Counted from the stretch's first letter, positions 46,249 through 57,220 are shown. The stretch: DNA of 64,000 bases from Didymella arachidicola (GCA_016630955.3 CM049996.1:186001-250000), one strand, 5' to 3'. Translations and numbers: made by a program. Notes: generated by a model from the sequence alone, not told the origin.

Positions 46249-49200
46249 ATGGGTGTTCCCGCTATGTTTCGCTGGCTCAGCCAGAAATACCCCAAGATTG
46301 TGTCCACTGTGCTAGAGGAGCAGCCCAAAAAGGTCGGCGACCAGGTTATCCCGGTCGACCGCACCACACCGAACCCCAACGGCGAGGAGTTCGACAATCT
46401 GTATCTCGACATGAACGGCATCGTGCACCCGTGTTCGCACCCTGAAGACAAGCCCGCGCCCAAGACTGAGGCTGACATGATGGTTGCCATCTTCGAGTAC
46501 ACTGACCGTGTCGTCGGGATGGTGCGCCCACGCAAGCTGCTCTACATGGCCGTTGATGGTGTCGCTCCTCGTGCAAAGATGAACCAGCAGCGCTCTCGTC
46601 GTTTCCGTGCTGCCAAAGAGGCCACCGAGAAGGACGCTGAGCGCGCCGAATTTGTCAAAATGCTCAACTCGCAGAAAGCCAGCCGTGGTGAAGACATCAA
46701 CAGCATTGAAGAGGTCGTCGAGAAGACCTGGGACTCTAACGCTATCACTCCCGGTACACCCTTCATGCATCTTCTTGCTGAGTCCCTGCAATACTGGTGT
46801 GCCTACAAGTTCACCACCGATCCCTCGTGGAAGGACATGAAGGTCATCATCTCTGATGCTTCTGTGCCTGGTGAGGGCGAGCACAAGATCATGAACTTTG
46901 TGCGCTCCCAGCGCGCCATGCCCACTCATGACCCCAACACGTCTCACGTCATCTACGGTTTGGATGCCGATTTGATCATGTTGAGTCTTGCAACCCACGA
47001 ACCCCGCTTCCGTGTACTCAGAGAAGATGTCTTCTTCGATTCCGGTAAGGACAAGGTATGCACTCGCTGTGGACGCAAGGGTCACATCCGCAACAACTGC
47101 GAGTTCCCAGACGACGGCAAGAAGCTCACCGAGGAGGAGGCCGCCGAAGAGTGGGCCTCGTCCGAGCACCAGCTCAAGCCATACATCTGGCTGCATACCG
47201 GCATCCTCCGTGAATATCTAGCAGTCGAGATGGACACTCCCAAGAGGACGTTCAAGTACGACCTGGAGCGCGCCCTCGACGACTGGGTCTTCATGTGTTT
47301 CTTCGTTGGTAACGATTTCCTGCCTCACTTGCCCAGTTTGGAGATTCGTGATCAGGGTATCGACTTGCTTATTAGCATCTGGCGTGAGCTTGCTGCAGAG
47401 ATGGACGACTACGTGACCAAGGACGGCTTCCCTGACATGCGCCGTGTGCAGCAAATTCTGACTGCTTTGGCTGGCAAGGAAGCTGACATTTTCAAGAAGC
47501 GTAAGGAAGTGTCCGACCGCCAGGCAGCGAAGCGCGCCCAACGTGAGGCACACAGCAACAGAGGTGGCCGCGGCGGCCGTGGAGGAGGCCGGGGAGGGCA
47601 TGATAACGGCGCACCGCCATTCAAGCGCGTCAAGGAAGATACCAGCACTTACATGAACTCCGGCATACTCTTCTTTGCCCCGCAGGATGCTCAGTCGAGC
47701 GAGGTACGCGACGCCCACAAGGACGTGCTCCACAACCGTGACCTTCAAACAAACAAGAGTGCTGCTGCACGCCTCAAGGAGATGATGAAGGCCAAGGCTG
47801 AGGGCACGGCTCCTCCAACAGACGAGTCAACACCCGCCTCCGAGTCGGCCTCTGGCGCAGAGACGCCCGTCCACCTTGGTAAACGCAAGGCGGACGAGAT
47901 CGAGGATGCGGACAACGGCACACCTGGACGCAACACTCCCGTCGTGCCAAACGACCCAGTCTCGCTAGAGAAGAAGGACCCTGATGCTCCCCCAGAGGAT
48001 ACAGTCATGCTTTGGGAGCCCGGCTATGAGGAGCGCTACTATCAGCAAAAGTTTCACGTTGCGCCTGATGACATCGCCTTCCGCAACAAGGTCGCCCGTC
48101 AGTACGCCGAGGGTCTCTGCTGGGTGCTGGCATACTATATGCAGGGCTGCCCTTCATGGACGTGGTACTTTCCCCACCACTACGCTCCGTTCGCCGCAGA
48201 CTTCGTCGGCCTTGAAGATATGAACCCGCGTGAACTCTTCGTGGAGGGCCAGCCCTTCCACCCCTACGAGCAGCTCATGGGTGTGCTGCCTGCCGCCTCC
48301 AACCACGCCATCCCCGAACCCTTCCGTGTACTGATGGAGGACCCAGAATCGCCCATCTACGATTTCTATCCTGTCGACTTTCCCATCGATCTCAACGGCA
48401 AGAAATTTGCCTGGCAAGGTGTTGCCGTCCTGCCCTTCATCGACGAGAAGCGCCTCCTCGACGCCATGGCTACGAAGTATCCCGAGCTGTCGCCCGATGA
48501 GAAGCAGCGCAACGAGTTCGGCAAGGAGACTCTGATGTTTTCGCAAGGAGGACAACTCTTCAACGACGCAAACACAGCGCTCTACCACACTGCACTTAAG
48601 AAATGGGTCATCGACCACGAGAAGTCTGGCGCTCTGCACGGCGAAATCGAGCCCCACGATCTATTCGTCCCAGATTCGCAGCTCGTGCCCCCCTTCGATG
48701 CAGAAGGCGCGACTGACTTTGAAATCGTCCAGGACGGCTCCATGAGGTATGTTTTCACATCACGATACATAACGGAAATGAGAGAATGCTAACGTTTCGC
48801 AGGGTTTACTACGAGATGCCCCCGCTCACTGCGGAAAACGCGCACAAATCTGTCTTGCTCAAGGGCGTCAAACTGCCCAAGCCCACTCTCACCGAAGGCG
48901 ACATCGCGGCCACAAAGCGCAACCAGGACCGCGGTGGGCGCGGCGGATACCGAGGACGCGGCGGCTTCAACGATCGTGGACGCGGTGGGCGTGGCGGGTA
49001 CAACAACGACCGCAACGGCGGTGGCTACAACAACAACCGCGGCGTCTACAACGGCAACAACGGCTACAACAACAACAACGCAGGAAACGGGGGCTACCAG
49101 CAGCCCGCCGGCCCTCCAGGTTTCCCTGCCCCATTCGTCCCAGGCGCAAACTCCTGGCCCCCAACGCCAGCAAACGGCATCCCACCACCCCCACCAGGCT

Positions 49201-49619
49201 GGGTCCCGCCCCCGGGCTTCGTCGCCCCCGGTGGTTTCCAGGCCGGCCCGCCTGGCTTCGCGCCCCAAGGGCAGCAGCAGCAGCGACCCGCGTGGATGGG
49301 CCAGCAGCAGCCTAGAGGCCCGCCGCCGAGCCACGCCGGAGGAAACGGGTACGGTGCTGCCAACAGAGACAGCTACAGCGGAGGCGGATACGGCGGCGCA
49401 GGATACGGAGGAGGTAGGGATAACTACCAAGGCGGCGGTGGTGGTGGGAGGAGTGGAGGATACCAGGGGGGTAATGCGTATGGTGATCATCCGCCGAGGA
49501 ATGATCGTGGTGGGGGACGGGGTGGTAGGGGAGGGTATAATGGAGGTGGCTACGGGGGGGGCGGGGGTGGGTATGGTGGTGGGAGAAACGATGGCCGGTG
49601 GAAGGAGGGCAGTGGCTGA
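46249..49619 (+). CDS. RAT1: Nuclear 5'-3' exoribonuclease Rat1/Xrn2
   Basis: Processive nuclear exonuclease for 5'-monophosphate RNA, acting in rRNA and snoRNA maturation and torpedo termination by RNA polymerase II. Model: join(46249..48746, 48803..49619), 3315 nt, 1104 aa. One 56-bp intron (donor GTATGT, branch GCTAAC, acceptor CGCAG) joins QDGSM-R to VYYEMPPLTAENAHKS. XRN motifs: MGVPAMFRWLSQKYPKIV at the N-terminus, LYLDMNGIVHPCSH (Asp54), DGVAPRAKMNQQRSRRFRAA, PGEGEHKIMNFVRSQR and IYGLDADLIMLSLATHEPRF. A CCHC zinc knuckle (VCTRCGRKGHIRNNC) at about residue 270 is typical of the Rat1/Xrn2 branch and absent from cytoplasmic Xrn1. There is an RGG linker at about 440-455. The last 230 residues are RGG/Gly/Asn/Tyr/Pro low complexity, probably RNA-binding or phase-separating (inference). 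Confidence 0.96.
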
Positions 49620-50838
49620 ACGCCGCTGATGTGAAAGTGCTGAGCCTTCGTCATGTACGATGAGATGTGTTGCTATTGTGTATATAGGAATCAAGCGCTT
49701 GGATTCTCGCTCTCAAAACTCGCAAGGAATGTCCATAATACCTTGTCAAAGATTACCTTTCCTCTCTTTGCCCCCTTCTGGATCTAAGACTCCAAATCAA
49801 AATGCCAAACTTCCACTCTTTTATTCAAAAGCTCGCAACGTTCCCCGAATCACATCCACATCCACACCACGGTTTCCCTCTCCAGGAAAACTTCCGCGCA
49901 TCTACTTTCTCCAGGTCTTTAGCACGTCGCATGCGCTTTCCGCTGCTACGAAGAATCCCGTTTCTTTTGCGGAATCATGTTCGGCGCCCGTACACGCGGA
50001 GGTGATTCCTCAGAAAAGACGGGATTCTTCGTACATCCGTAGCTCTACCCCATCGAGATGTGCGATGTCAAGTTACCTTACCTGGCGAGTGCGCGGATGG
50101 CAGGAGCTGGGGACGTTGGATCCAGTCCTACTTCTTTACTGATCAGCCGTTGTCAGGAGCTGGTCGCGGCGGAGAGGGGGGTGGGGAGCTTCGCTGCTGT
50201 TGTTGCTGGTACTCCGGTCGTATACGCTGCTGATGCTGTGTTTTTAGATGGAATGGTGATGTCTGGATAAGTGCGATGATATATGGGTTAGGGGCTGGGG
50301 GTGTATGTATGTGTGTGGTACTGAGATGATGCGTGTCTGAACGTTTCCATAGTGTGCTCCTCTCAGGTAGGTTGCAAGGGCATCATTCGCCGACGCTGTG
50401 ATCTTCCTCAATCTGACCGTACCGTGTGATAAGTCTCTGAAATAGCGATGGCAGATACTAGTCTCTCAACCCTTAATTACTCTGCATGTAGATTTGTTTT
50501 CATGTGACATCGTAGTTCGAGGTATTACCAGTCTTGGAGGTTGTGATATTCCAGTCAGCTCTAGATAGACGGGGCTAGACCGAGTCTCGCAGCAACGTTG
50601 TTCAAGGTACAAAGAGAGAATTTTGACACTTTGCACTGATGGTATCATATTTTCCGAACAGTGTACAAAACTACACATTGAGGAGACATTGTGGAGTGTT
50701 GGCTTTGTTGCGAATGATCGCCGCACTGTGCGAAGGAGGAATATCACACAGTGTCGTGACACTACTCGAGATAGAACATACAGAAGGCATCCCTCGGCGC
50801 TCTGAATATACGACAACGAAATACAGTAGTTATTCAAA
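49620..50838. other. Intergenic region, 1.2 kb, with an inverted repeat
   Basis: It lies between RAT1 and the first orphan gene. Contains an imperfect inverted repeat at 49948-50032 (listed). Small plus-strand frames (49802-50005 starting MPNFHSFIQKLATFPESHPH; 50058-50270) are open but could not be joined into a convincing gene. No RNA gene recognised. Confidence 0.4.
49948..50032. repeat. Imperfect inverted repeat / potential hairpin
   Basis: The left arm begins ACGAAGAATCCCGT at 49948 and the right arm ends with its exact complement at 50032. Pairing continues inward with interruptions (TTTCTTTT against AGAAAAG; GGAATCA against TGATTCC). This gives arms of about 33 nt around a GC-rich loop of roughly 20 nt. 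Confidence 0.65.
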
Positions 50839-52338
50839 ATGGCCCCAAAGCGAGAAAATCTGGATGATGGCGAAGAAGGCAAACCTAGCAAGAGGCCACG
50901 ACGGGGCAACAAGTCCGAAAACGAACCTCGCGAGGACGAACCTGAGAAAAACACCCCAAAGAAGAACAACGTTGATGAAGGTAAAAAGGAAGAAGAGGAA
51001 ATTACCAAAGAGGGGCGGAAGAACGCCGGCAAATTCGTACTTGCATCAGGCAACGTTGATCCTCCAAAGCTCAACGTCAAGGATCCGAGCAAGCTGACGC
51101 TCCACTTTCGACACGTTGCGACCAATACAAGAAAGACTCTTAAGTTTCAAAGAAAAGCAGCGAAGGATATAAATTGGAGCAATAAAGAGGATATACAGAT
51201 GATTCAGAAGTGGCGCCGTCAAATTCTTCGTCGTCAAGGCTTTCCAATAGAAAGGGAAGTCACAGGTTGGGTGCCGAGGGAGAAATCCTTCATTGAGCTT
51301 TTGTTTCGCTTGCTACAACAGCTTTTGGACGCTGGCAAGCAGGTATCTGCTCCTTCCAATCCTCAAATTTCAAAACATCTGAATACTTTCTTCAAAGGCA
51401 AGATTTTGGAAGATGGGTTTATTCATCCTGGCCATCGCAACGGCCACATGGTCACTACCCAGCTCCGAGACGGCACAGCACTTGGAAAAGCTACGAAAAA
51501 GACTCGAGATGCCCTCAAGGACGGGAAGAAAGGTAGAAAATTGGTTATTGATTTGCCCAGAATCACTGATCAGCAGTTGGATGATTTCATCGCTAATCCC
51601 AACATGGACTTGCAGTCACTGAAAGAGCCGCCCAAGGCAGTGGTATCTGAAAGCACTGCTCAGCCAGTTGGCTCTGGTCCACCGAATTCTCCATCCGTTC
51701 CGATTATCAATTCAGGTCTTATTGAAGGCCCAGGAATTCCAGACACTGTTATCGAGTCACCACCTCGTGGGGGTGACGCTCACGGGCCTATAGAGTCTCC
51801 CACGCATATTTATTCTCGTGCCGACAGGGAACAAATGCGCAAGGATGGTTGGTCTATTCCGGCAATTCCAGAGACAAGCAATACTACAAAAATCGTCGAT
51901 GACGATGCCGATACCCTGAACGACGAGTGGATGTACAAGACTGTTGATGCTCTACATGACCGCTGGAGTGACAGCAGTACTAATCAATTCGGATACCATG
52001 CACCCATTACTAAGTCACGTAAATGGAAGAATTATCGTCCCGCTGGAAAGCGAGCGGGTTGGTACGAAGACGTGGACAAAAACGCCCCAAAGACAGACAT
52101 TATGGTGTCGACCCGTCGCCCCTTTGCGCAGGCTGTGAATGGTTTGCTGAATCTCGCGATATGCCCTCCTGTGGGGGATTTTGGAGACATGAAAAGCCCC
52201 GCGCTAGGTAAGCGGGATAGATTCGATCGAGCTTTCTTCCACGAGCATCAGAGGGCGTTGCAGTTCCATCGCGAGAAGTCCCAAGCGAGAATTGATCGCT
52301 ACTGGGACATGGACCCAAAATCCAAGCGCGCAAAGTGA
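50839..52338 (+). CDS. Orphan protein 1, basic and charged, 499 aa
   Basis: Single-exon frame from ATG at 50839 (MAPKRENLDDGEEGKPSKRP) to TGA at 52336-52338. The first 80 residues are a highly charged, disordered region with nuclear-localisation-like basic clusters (KPSKRPRRGNK). The middle has LTLHFRHVATNTRKTLKFQR and EKSFIELLFRLLQQLLDAGK, which look folded. The C-terminal part has WKNYRPAGKRAGWYEDVDKN and many Trp/Arg/Asp, ending YWDMDPKSKRAK. No known domain, signal peptide or transmembrane segment is recognised. The gene is AT-richer than the core genes and intronless, and lies with a similar gene 374 bp downstream on the same strand. Possibly a lineage-specific or mobile-element-borne gene (inference). 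Confidence 0.7.
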   Translation: MAPKRENLDDGEEGKPSKRPRRGNKSENEPREDEPEKNTPKKNNVDEGKKEEEEITKEGRKNAGKFVLASGNVDPPKLNVKDPSKLTLHFRHVATNTRKTLKFQRKAAKDINWSNKEDIQMIQKWRRQILRRQGFPIEREVTGWVPREKSFIELLFRLLQQLLDAGKQVSAPSNPQISKHLNTFFKGKILEDGFIHPGHRNGHMVTTQLRDGTALGKATKKTRDALKDGKKGRKLVIDLPRITDQQLDDFIANPNMDLQSLKEPPKAVVSESTAQPVGSGPPNSPSVPIINSGLIEGPGIPDTVIESPPRGGDAHGPIESPTHIYSRADREQMRKDGWSIPAIPETSNTTKIVDDDADTLNDEWMYKTVDALHDRWSDSSTNQFGYHAPITKSRKWKNYRPAGKRAGWYEDVDKNAPKTDIMVSTRRPFAQAVNGLLNLAICPPVGDFGDMKSPALGKRDRFDRAFFHEHQRALQFHREKSQARIDRYWDMDPKSKRAK

Positions 52339-52712
52339 ACTGTTTTAGATATGATTTTAGTATAGAATAATCAAATTTTCTTTATAACATAATTGTTCGC
52401 CGTGCAACTTGATAGCATTTCCTAGTTTATATACGAGTGGTTTATCATGATACAGTCGTTAGGCCAAATGCCCAGCTTTGTTGGCCCCGTGGAACAAAGA
52501 CTCGATTCTAAGAGACAAAGACAAGACCAAGTTTAAAATCAGAACAATGTTAGATTTTTCGACAAAGAAGGCCTCACTGCTCATCTATACAAAGAGGTCA
52601 TATCACACATCTACTCGCCGGGACGTTCGGTAAGATCCTGTCAGATCAAATCATCTACAGACCAAAACGATCACACAGCGCTTGAGCTACATTATCTACA
52701 TCGATCACCACA
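52339..52712. other. AT-rich spacer between the two orphan genes
   Basis: 374 bp, AT-rich, no coherent frame. Holds the terminator of orphan 1 and the promoter of orphan 2. Confidence 0.5.
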
Positions 52713-54365
52713 ATGAAAACAGCTACTGAAGACCCGATGCTACATCCTTTGGTTATCATCAATCGGCTACCAGCTCCGAACACCCTGCAAGACTTAGAGC
52801 AGCACTGGCTACCTGAAATGAAAGCGACCCTGCTCACATGGCTGAAAGACGCTACTGCAAGAGCCCAAGAAGAAACCGTACGGAATCAGATTCATCAGTA
52901 CACTGAAGCTGCTGCAGTCGCATGGCAAAAGCTAGAACCAGATGCAGATCTTGAGACAGGTGTGTTGCCAAGCGATTCCGCTGTCCAGAAGGATCCCACG
53001 ATGGAAAAGCTGTTTTTGGAAACCCCCGGAACCTTTGAGGAACTTCGATGGGCGCAGGCCGCGTGGGAAGACCACTTGTTCTTCCAAAACCCATGGAATC
53101 GGCGGGATCGCAAGGAGGATAGCGGTGCTGATATCAAACCCCCGAAAAAGAAGAAAAGCCGTCCTGGTATCACACCCACGACTCAAGGGGAAAGCAGTAT
53201 CGAGGCATCATATAGGAGCTGGATGTACGATATCATTGCCTTGTATAACAGGCTTGGGCTGGGCGATAGACAGAATATACCTGACCTTGTAGGTGTCGAC
53301 TTCGCTCATCGATATTCTCAGCCTATCAGAGGGACAACGCAGGTTAAGACAAAACGTTCCCGAAGACGCCATGATTACTTGCAAAGCAAGTTTGCCGCGG
53401 CAAAACGAACGATATCAAATCTTGCGCAAGGAGTAGTTACAAATACGACTGATACCTTAGATGAATCTCCTCAGAACTCAAGCGAGGTGGAAGGGGAAGA
53501 AAACGAAGGAAGCACAGCCTGGAAGCTCGATGAAGTTGCGTTCGTACAAGCGAAGAATATCCGCGATGGCGAATACCTTAAGGATCCAAAGACGAAGGCG
53601 CTTCTGCCAAAAGAGCACGTTCCCCATCACGGTGTGCTGGAGACAAGCTTCGATTGGCCGACTTCCTTTGATGCCAAAGAGTGGGGCGAGACGATTGCAG
53701 TAACCGCAAAGAAGCGTAGATACGTATACGAAACCGAACAGTACCAAGATGACAATGGACATGTGAGAAGGCGCCACAAGAAAAACGCCGACGGTTACCA
53801 TATCCGTTTCACGGAGATATGCGGGTATCGGAGGGCCCGACAGATGAAGCAAGTCGAATCCTTCATTCACAACCTCAACCAAGACGGAAGCGTACACGGT
53901 CGGAACAAGGACGGTATTTGGGGTGGGCAGCCAGGCCAAAAGAACATTATGGAATATGAACTCGAAAACGGAACACGTTCGCCGGATGTGCGCTATCGTA
54001 CCCAGAACAAGTTCAAAGTCATCAAAGTCCAAGCCCCGTGGCCTATTGTCACTAGGTATGAACGACACGAGCAGGCCAGCAAAAAATTAAAAGCCAGAGC
54101 TGAAAACAATCCTTTGGATTCGCCCGGGCCTTCTGACTCTGACGCTGACGATGATCCTTTGCATCAGCTTTCTGACGCCGAGCCTGAAGACTGCACCAAG
54201 TCAAACCGGAATTATGGACACTCTGGAAACGTGGTGGCGAGAGGGGCGTCAAACAAAACCAAGCTTGAAGTAGATGACGACGAAGACTACGAGAGCGATC
54301 ATGACGGTGATGCGTTCCGAAGGTCTTACCTCGAAAATGTACGTTCAGCCGGTAGCAACACATAA
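52713..54365 (+). CDS. Orphan protein 2, charged, 550 aa
   Basis: Single-exon frame from ATG at 52713 (MKTATEDPMLHPLVIINRLP) to TAA at 54363-54365. The N-terminal 120 residues are helical and moderately acidic. A basic stretch PPKKKKSRPGI at about 145-155 could be a nuclear signal. Central motifs such as SYRSWMYDIIALYNRLGLGD and FTEICGYRRARQMKQVESFI look structured. The C-terminal 120 residues are an acidic, disordered tail (DSDADDDPLHQLSDAEPED, VDDDEDYESDHDGDAF). No family recognised. Same strand, similar size, charge pattern and base composition as orphan 1, so the two probably belong together. No transposase or polymerase signature is seen in either. Confidence 0.7.
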   Translation: MKTATEDPMLHPLVIINRLPAPNTLQDLEQHWLPEMKATLLTWLKDATARAQEETVRNQIHQYTEAAAVAWQKLEPDADLETGVLPSDSAVQKDPTMEKLFLETPGTFEELRWAQAAWEDHLFFQNPWNRRDRKEDSGADIKPPKKKKSRPGITPTTQGESSIEASYRSWMYDIIALYNRLGLGDRQNIPDLVGVDFAHRYSQPIRGTTQVKTKRSRRRHDYLQSKFAAAKRTISNLAQGVVTNTTDTLDESPQNSSEVEGEENEGSTAWKLDEVAFVQAKNIRDGEYLKDPKTKALLPKEHVPHHGVLETSFDWPTSFDAKEWGETIAVTAKKRRYVYETEQYQDDNGHVRRRHKKNADGYHIRFTEICGYRRARQMKQVESFIHNLNQDGSVHGRNKDGIWGGQPGQKNIMEYELENGTRSPDVRYRTQNKFKVIKVQAPWPIVTRYERHEQASKKLKARAENNPLDSPGPSDSDADDDPLHQLSDAEPEDCTKSNRNYGHSGNVVARGASNKTKLEVDDDEDYESDHDGDAFRRSYLENVRSAGSNT

Positions 54366-55177
54366 TGGCGCTGCAATGTTCCATATCCTCGAACGATCCA
54401 CATGGCTCGTACGGCTGAGCTACTCGCCATTTGGCGCGAGCGATATGCTGAAGTCAGTCTGGAGACGACTCGGATAGTATCAGAACTACACCTAGGCACT
54501 AGGTAACCTGCAAGGTGTTCAACAGATGTACAAGGGAAAAGCTGGTTTTTGAGTTGGTCGCAAAAGAAACAACAAGTTGGATGCGACGTGGCAGTCACAT
54601 GCCGTAGAGCAGAACATCGATGAGAGTATAGCACGTATTGTAGAATGTTAAGCAGAAGTACGGGGTAGTTAATCTTTGTAGTAAAGGTACAATGAAACAA
54701 TAATGATCGACGAGCAGAGGTACCTGTGATTTTCTTCAGGTCGCGTGGGTTGGCCCCGCAATCACTGGGGCCTGGTTTGACGCAGGGCGTTGTTATTGCA
54801 CTTTGCTAGCAGTGACTTTAGGGGAAAAAACAACACGTCCCGTCTCTCCGCTATGCATCCTATCAGCATCTTGGAATCGCTGTGCGCCGCTTCGCACATG
54901 GCGCTCATCGAAACTCACGCTCCGCGTCATAGGAGCGAGCAATCGGACGCGCCCCGGGCCCGCTATCATTTCTATCAGTTCGACCTCGGCCATACCTGCT
55001 AAAACCGGCAACAGCACGCATCTTTGGAGGGCTACCGTACTGACGAAGAGCCGCCCCTCGCTAAGCGTAGCGACCGCGAGGGGAGAACCTTCCCTGTCTA
55101 GTATGATACCCGTAGCTGCATCTCCAGGCGCGGCACAAGCAGACACTTGTTTTCAATAGGAAAATATCACACCTGAT
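54366..55177. other. Spacer, 0.8 kb, with a GC-rich frame at 54793-55146
   Basis: The left half is AT-rich without features. In the GC-richer right half a minus-strand frame (54793-55146, about 117 codons) has balanced, protein-like composition (MAEVELIEMIAGPGRVRLLA), but no ATG near its start and an upstream stop. It could be a gene fragment. The plus-strand frame over the same bases is Ser/Thr/Arg-rich and looks like its shadow. Confidence 0.4.
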
Positions 55178-55947
55178 TTGAAATCTCCTTGGCGGAGTTC
55201 CACGCTGATCGGCGAAATCAATGGTGCGCCACTGAGTCAGATTGATCGGCTTCTTGCTGTCCACAAGGACATGTCGAGTCAAGAGAGTTTCAATACAATA
55301 TTCTATCCAGCAGAAAAGGAAATCCCAGTCTTCCTTCACGGCCCAAAACCATTTAAACATCACAGCTGGATGAATGTGTCAGATACGATGTACAAATGCG
55401 AATGTGGCTCTCTGGAGTGGAGGCCCATTGGTATGATCTACGAGCTCCGTGCGGACAACTATGAGTTATTCCATCATCTCGCCATCCAACGACACGGTTA
55501 CTTGATTAAGGCCGGTTTGAACGACGTCAACACTGTGCGTCAGTGGAATAGATACGTAACAAGTAAACACTTGGAGATCAAGAGAAGCAATCGGTAGCAG
55601 ATAGACGAATGTGCTTGGCAAACAGCTGAGATCCAAATAGTTGCAGAAAGTTTCAACAAGATACGTGGCAAGCACTGGTCATCATGGTATGATAATGCGC
55701 TCGGAGAAGCTGTCGAAGATCTGGCACGATACCCGAACAGCGTTGTTGGCCCCCGAAAGAGACCGAAGCCTCGAACGTCGACCGGTATGAAGAAGTTTAT
55801 GCATCACTCGGGTATACTGCGAATCTACAGCCTAACACGTCCCTCGCGGCAGAGAAACTGTTGTCGCTGCTGCAGGAAAGGCGGCGCCTAGCGAGCGTCG
55901 AACGTAAGAATGCTACACCAACATCGCCAACACATCAGCGGGCGTGA
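55178..55947 (+). pseudogene. Decayed third orphan gene (one nonsense codon, one frameshift)
   Basis: A coherent frame begins near 55178, with the first ATG at 55271 (MSSQESFNTIFYPAEKEIPV). It carries a CxC element (MYKCECGSLEWRPIGMIYEL) and is cut by TAG at 55595-55597. The same frame then continues protein-like: IDECAWQTAEIQIVAESFNK, WSSWYDNALGEAVEDLARYP. At a run of five C near 55750 the coding signal moves to another frame (VDRYEEVYASLGYTANLQPN, LLSLLQERRRLASVERKN), ending at TGA 55945-55947. One missing C would explain the shift. CAG to TAG is a CpA-to-TpA change. If the TAG were a true end, a 108-aa protein from 55271 would remain. It lies in line with orphans 1 and 2. No family recognised. 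Confidence 0.55.
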
Positions 55948-56872
55948 TATCAGGCGCCGCAAGTTGGAGTATAGCCTTGCTGGTCACCTTGGCAGTACAC
56001 AATCCCGCCCACGCTTCCTCGGGTGCACGCTTGATCGACCCTATCACATTTTTCGACTCTGTCGTAGCAGCGACCATCTCGTCCAGAAACGTCATGTTCC
56101 CGAATCTGACATCCTTCACCTTTGCGCCAATGTGCTCCTCGACCATGACCACGATCTGCTTACCAGTTACATCCACTGGGCCATTGAGGTTGTACTTGGC
56201 TTTGTTATGTCTGGAGGTATCTTCCCACAACAACAGCTTCGCTGCGACGCGGCTGACATCGTAAGGGTGAATGATGCCAACAGGAGCATCCGCACTCGCG
56301 AACAGTCGCAGCACGCCCTGCTCTACGCCATTCCGTACTTTCTTGATCATCTCGGCGGCGGGGTTCAATACCAGAGTCGAGAAGACATTTGGCTGCAACG
56401 ACGTTCAGTGCAGCTTCTCGAAGGCCGGTGCCTCCAGCATGGTCTCGATAGCCCAGTGCGTTCGCGGATAGTATGCATCGCAGTCGGGCTGCACGTTCGC
56501 TGCTGTTGTGGAGATACGCACTACGTACTCGACACCAGCTCGTAGCGCTGCTACGTGGAAGGTGGATTCCTCAGCAAACTGGTTGGGCTGATTGTGCGAG
56601 GCTATGAAGGCTCTTGTCACTTGGTGCTCACGCAGCCACTCGGCAGTGATCTCGGTCCAGTTCAGTTCCATGATCTCAACCTGAGATAGCTTCGCGAGCT
56701 CCTTGGCGGTAAGGCTGTCAGCCGAGCGAGTTTGGGCGAGGATGCGGTACTTGGAAAACGCTTGGCTGGTGTGTAGAGTCTTGGAGAGGATCTCGATAAC
56801 ACCGGTCGCGGTGTTGCCTGTTGCGCCGACAATGAGAAAGGATTGAGTCACGTTAAAGAGGAGAGTTGACAA
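55913..56872 (-). pseudogene. NmrA-like / NAD(P)-binding oxidoreductase gene with one internal stop
   Basis: A continuous minus-strand frame of 320 codons, the usual length of NmrA-like proteins, is interrupted only by TGA at 56405-56407 (codon 156). The N-terminus has the Rossmann dinucleotide motif FLIVGATGNTATGVIEIL. It then reads RISTTAANVQPDCDAYYPRT, followed by THWAIETMLE ahead of the stop. Directly after it comes TSLQPNVFSTLVLNPAAEMI, the place where family members usually have an aromatic residue before TSLQPN, so a former Trp codon (TGG) is likely. The second half has SADAPVGIIHPYDVSRVAA and ends DITPADVLAMLV. No GT donor exists to splice out the stop. The protein would otherwise be a redox-sensing or short-chain reductase-like enzyme. 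Its 3' end overlaps the decayed orphan gene by 35 bp, and it lies 200 bp from the transposon array. Confidence 0.75.
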
Positions 56873-57069
56873 GGAACAGCAAATGCTGGGCTTGGCTTAG
56901 AAGAAGATCGGGCTGCCAAAGTTATTTATCTTTCAAATCTCAGCCCCAAGAATGCGCGACGAGTTTCCATCTTCGCCCGGACACTGCTTTGAAAGCAAAG
57001 ACGCCTCTAGGAACGCTTGGTGCGACGAGCCTGGTGGAGGGACATAAGCAGGATGCAGCCGGCGCTATA

Positions 57070-57119
57070 CCGAGTTCGGCCTCGTGATGCACACGGCGCG
57101 TGATGCACACCCCACCAAC
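57070..57119. repeat. Left terminal inverted repeat, element 1
   Basis: About 50 bp complementary to 59155-59204. Contains two direct copies of CGTGATGCAC, possible transposase-binding sites. Confidence 0.88.
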
Positions 57120-57220
57120 TTTCGCACCCCAGAATAAGTGAGGTTATTGATCGACACCACAACGCTACTATCGCGAGATAAGTTGGTGGATTACTATATA
57201 GACTATTGCGAAACTTTTGG

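Noticed and set aside
54803..55159. 118-codon plus-strand frame rich in Ser, Thr and Arg
   Set aside because: Antisense to a more protein-like minus-strand frame, itself only weakly supported.
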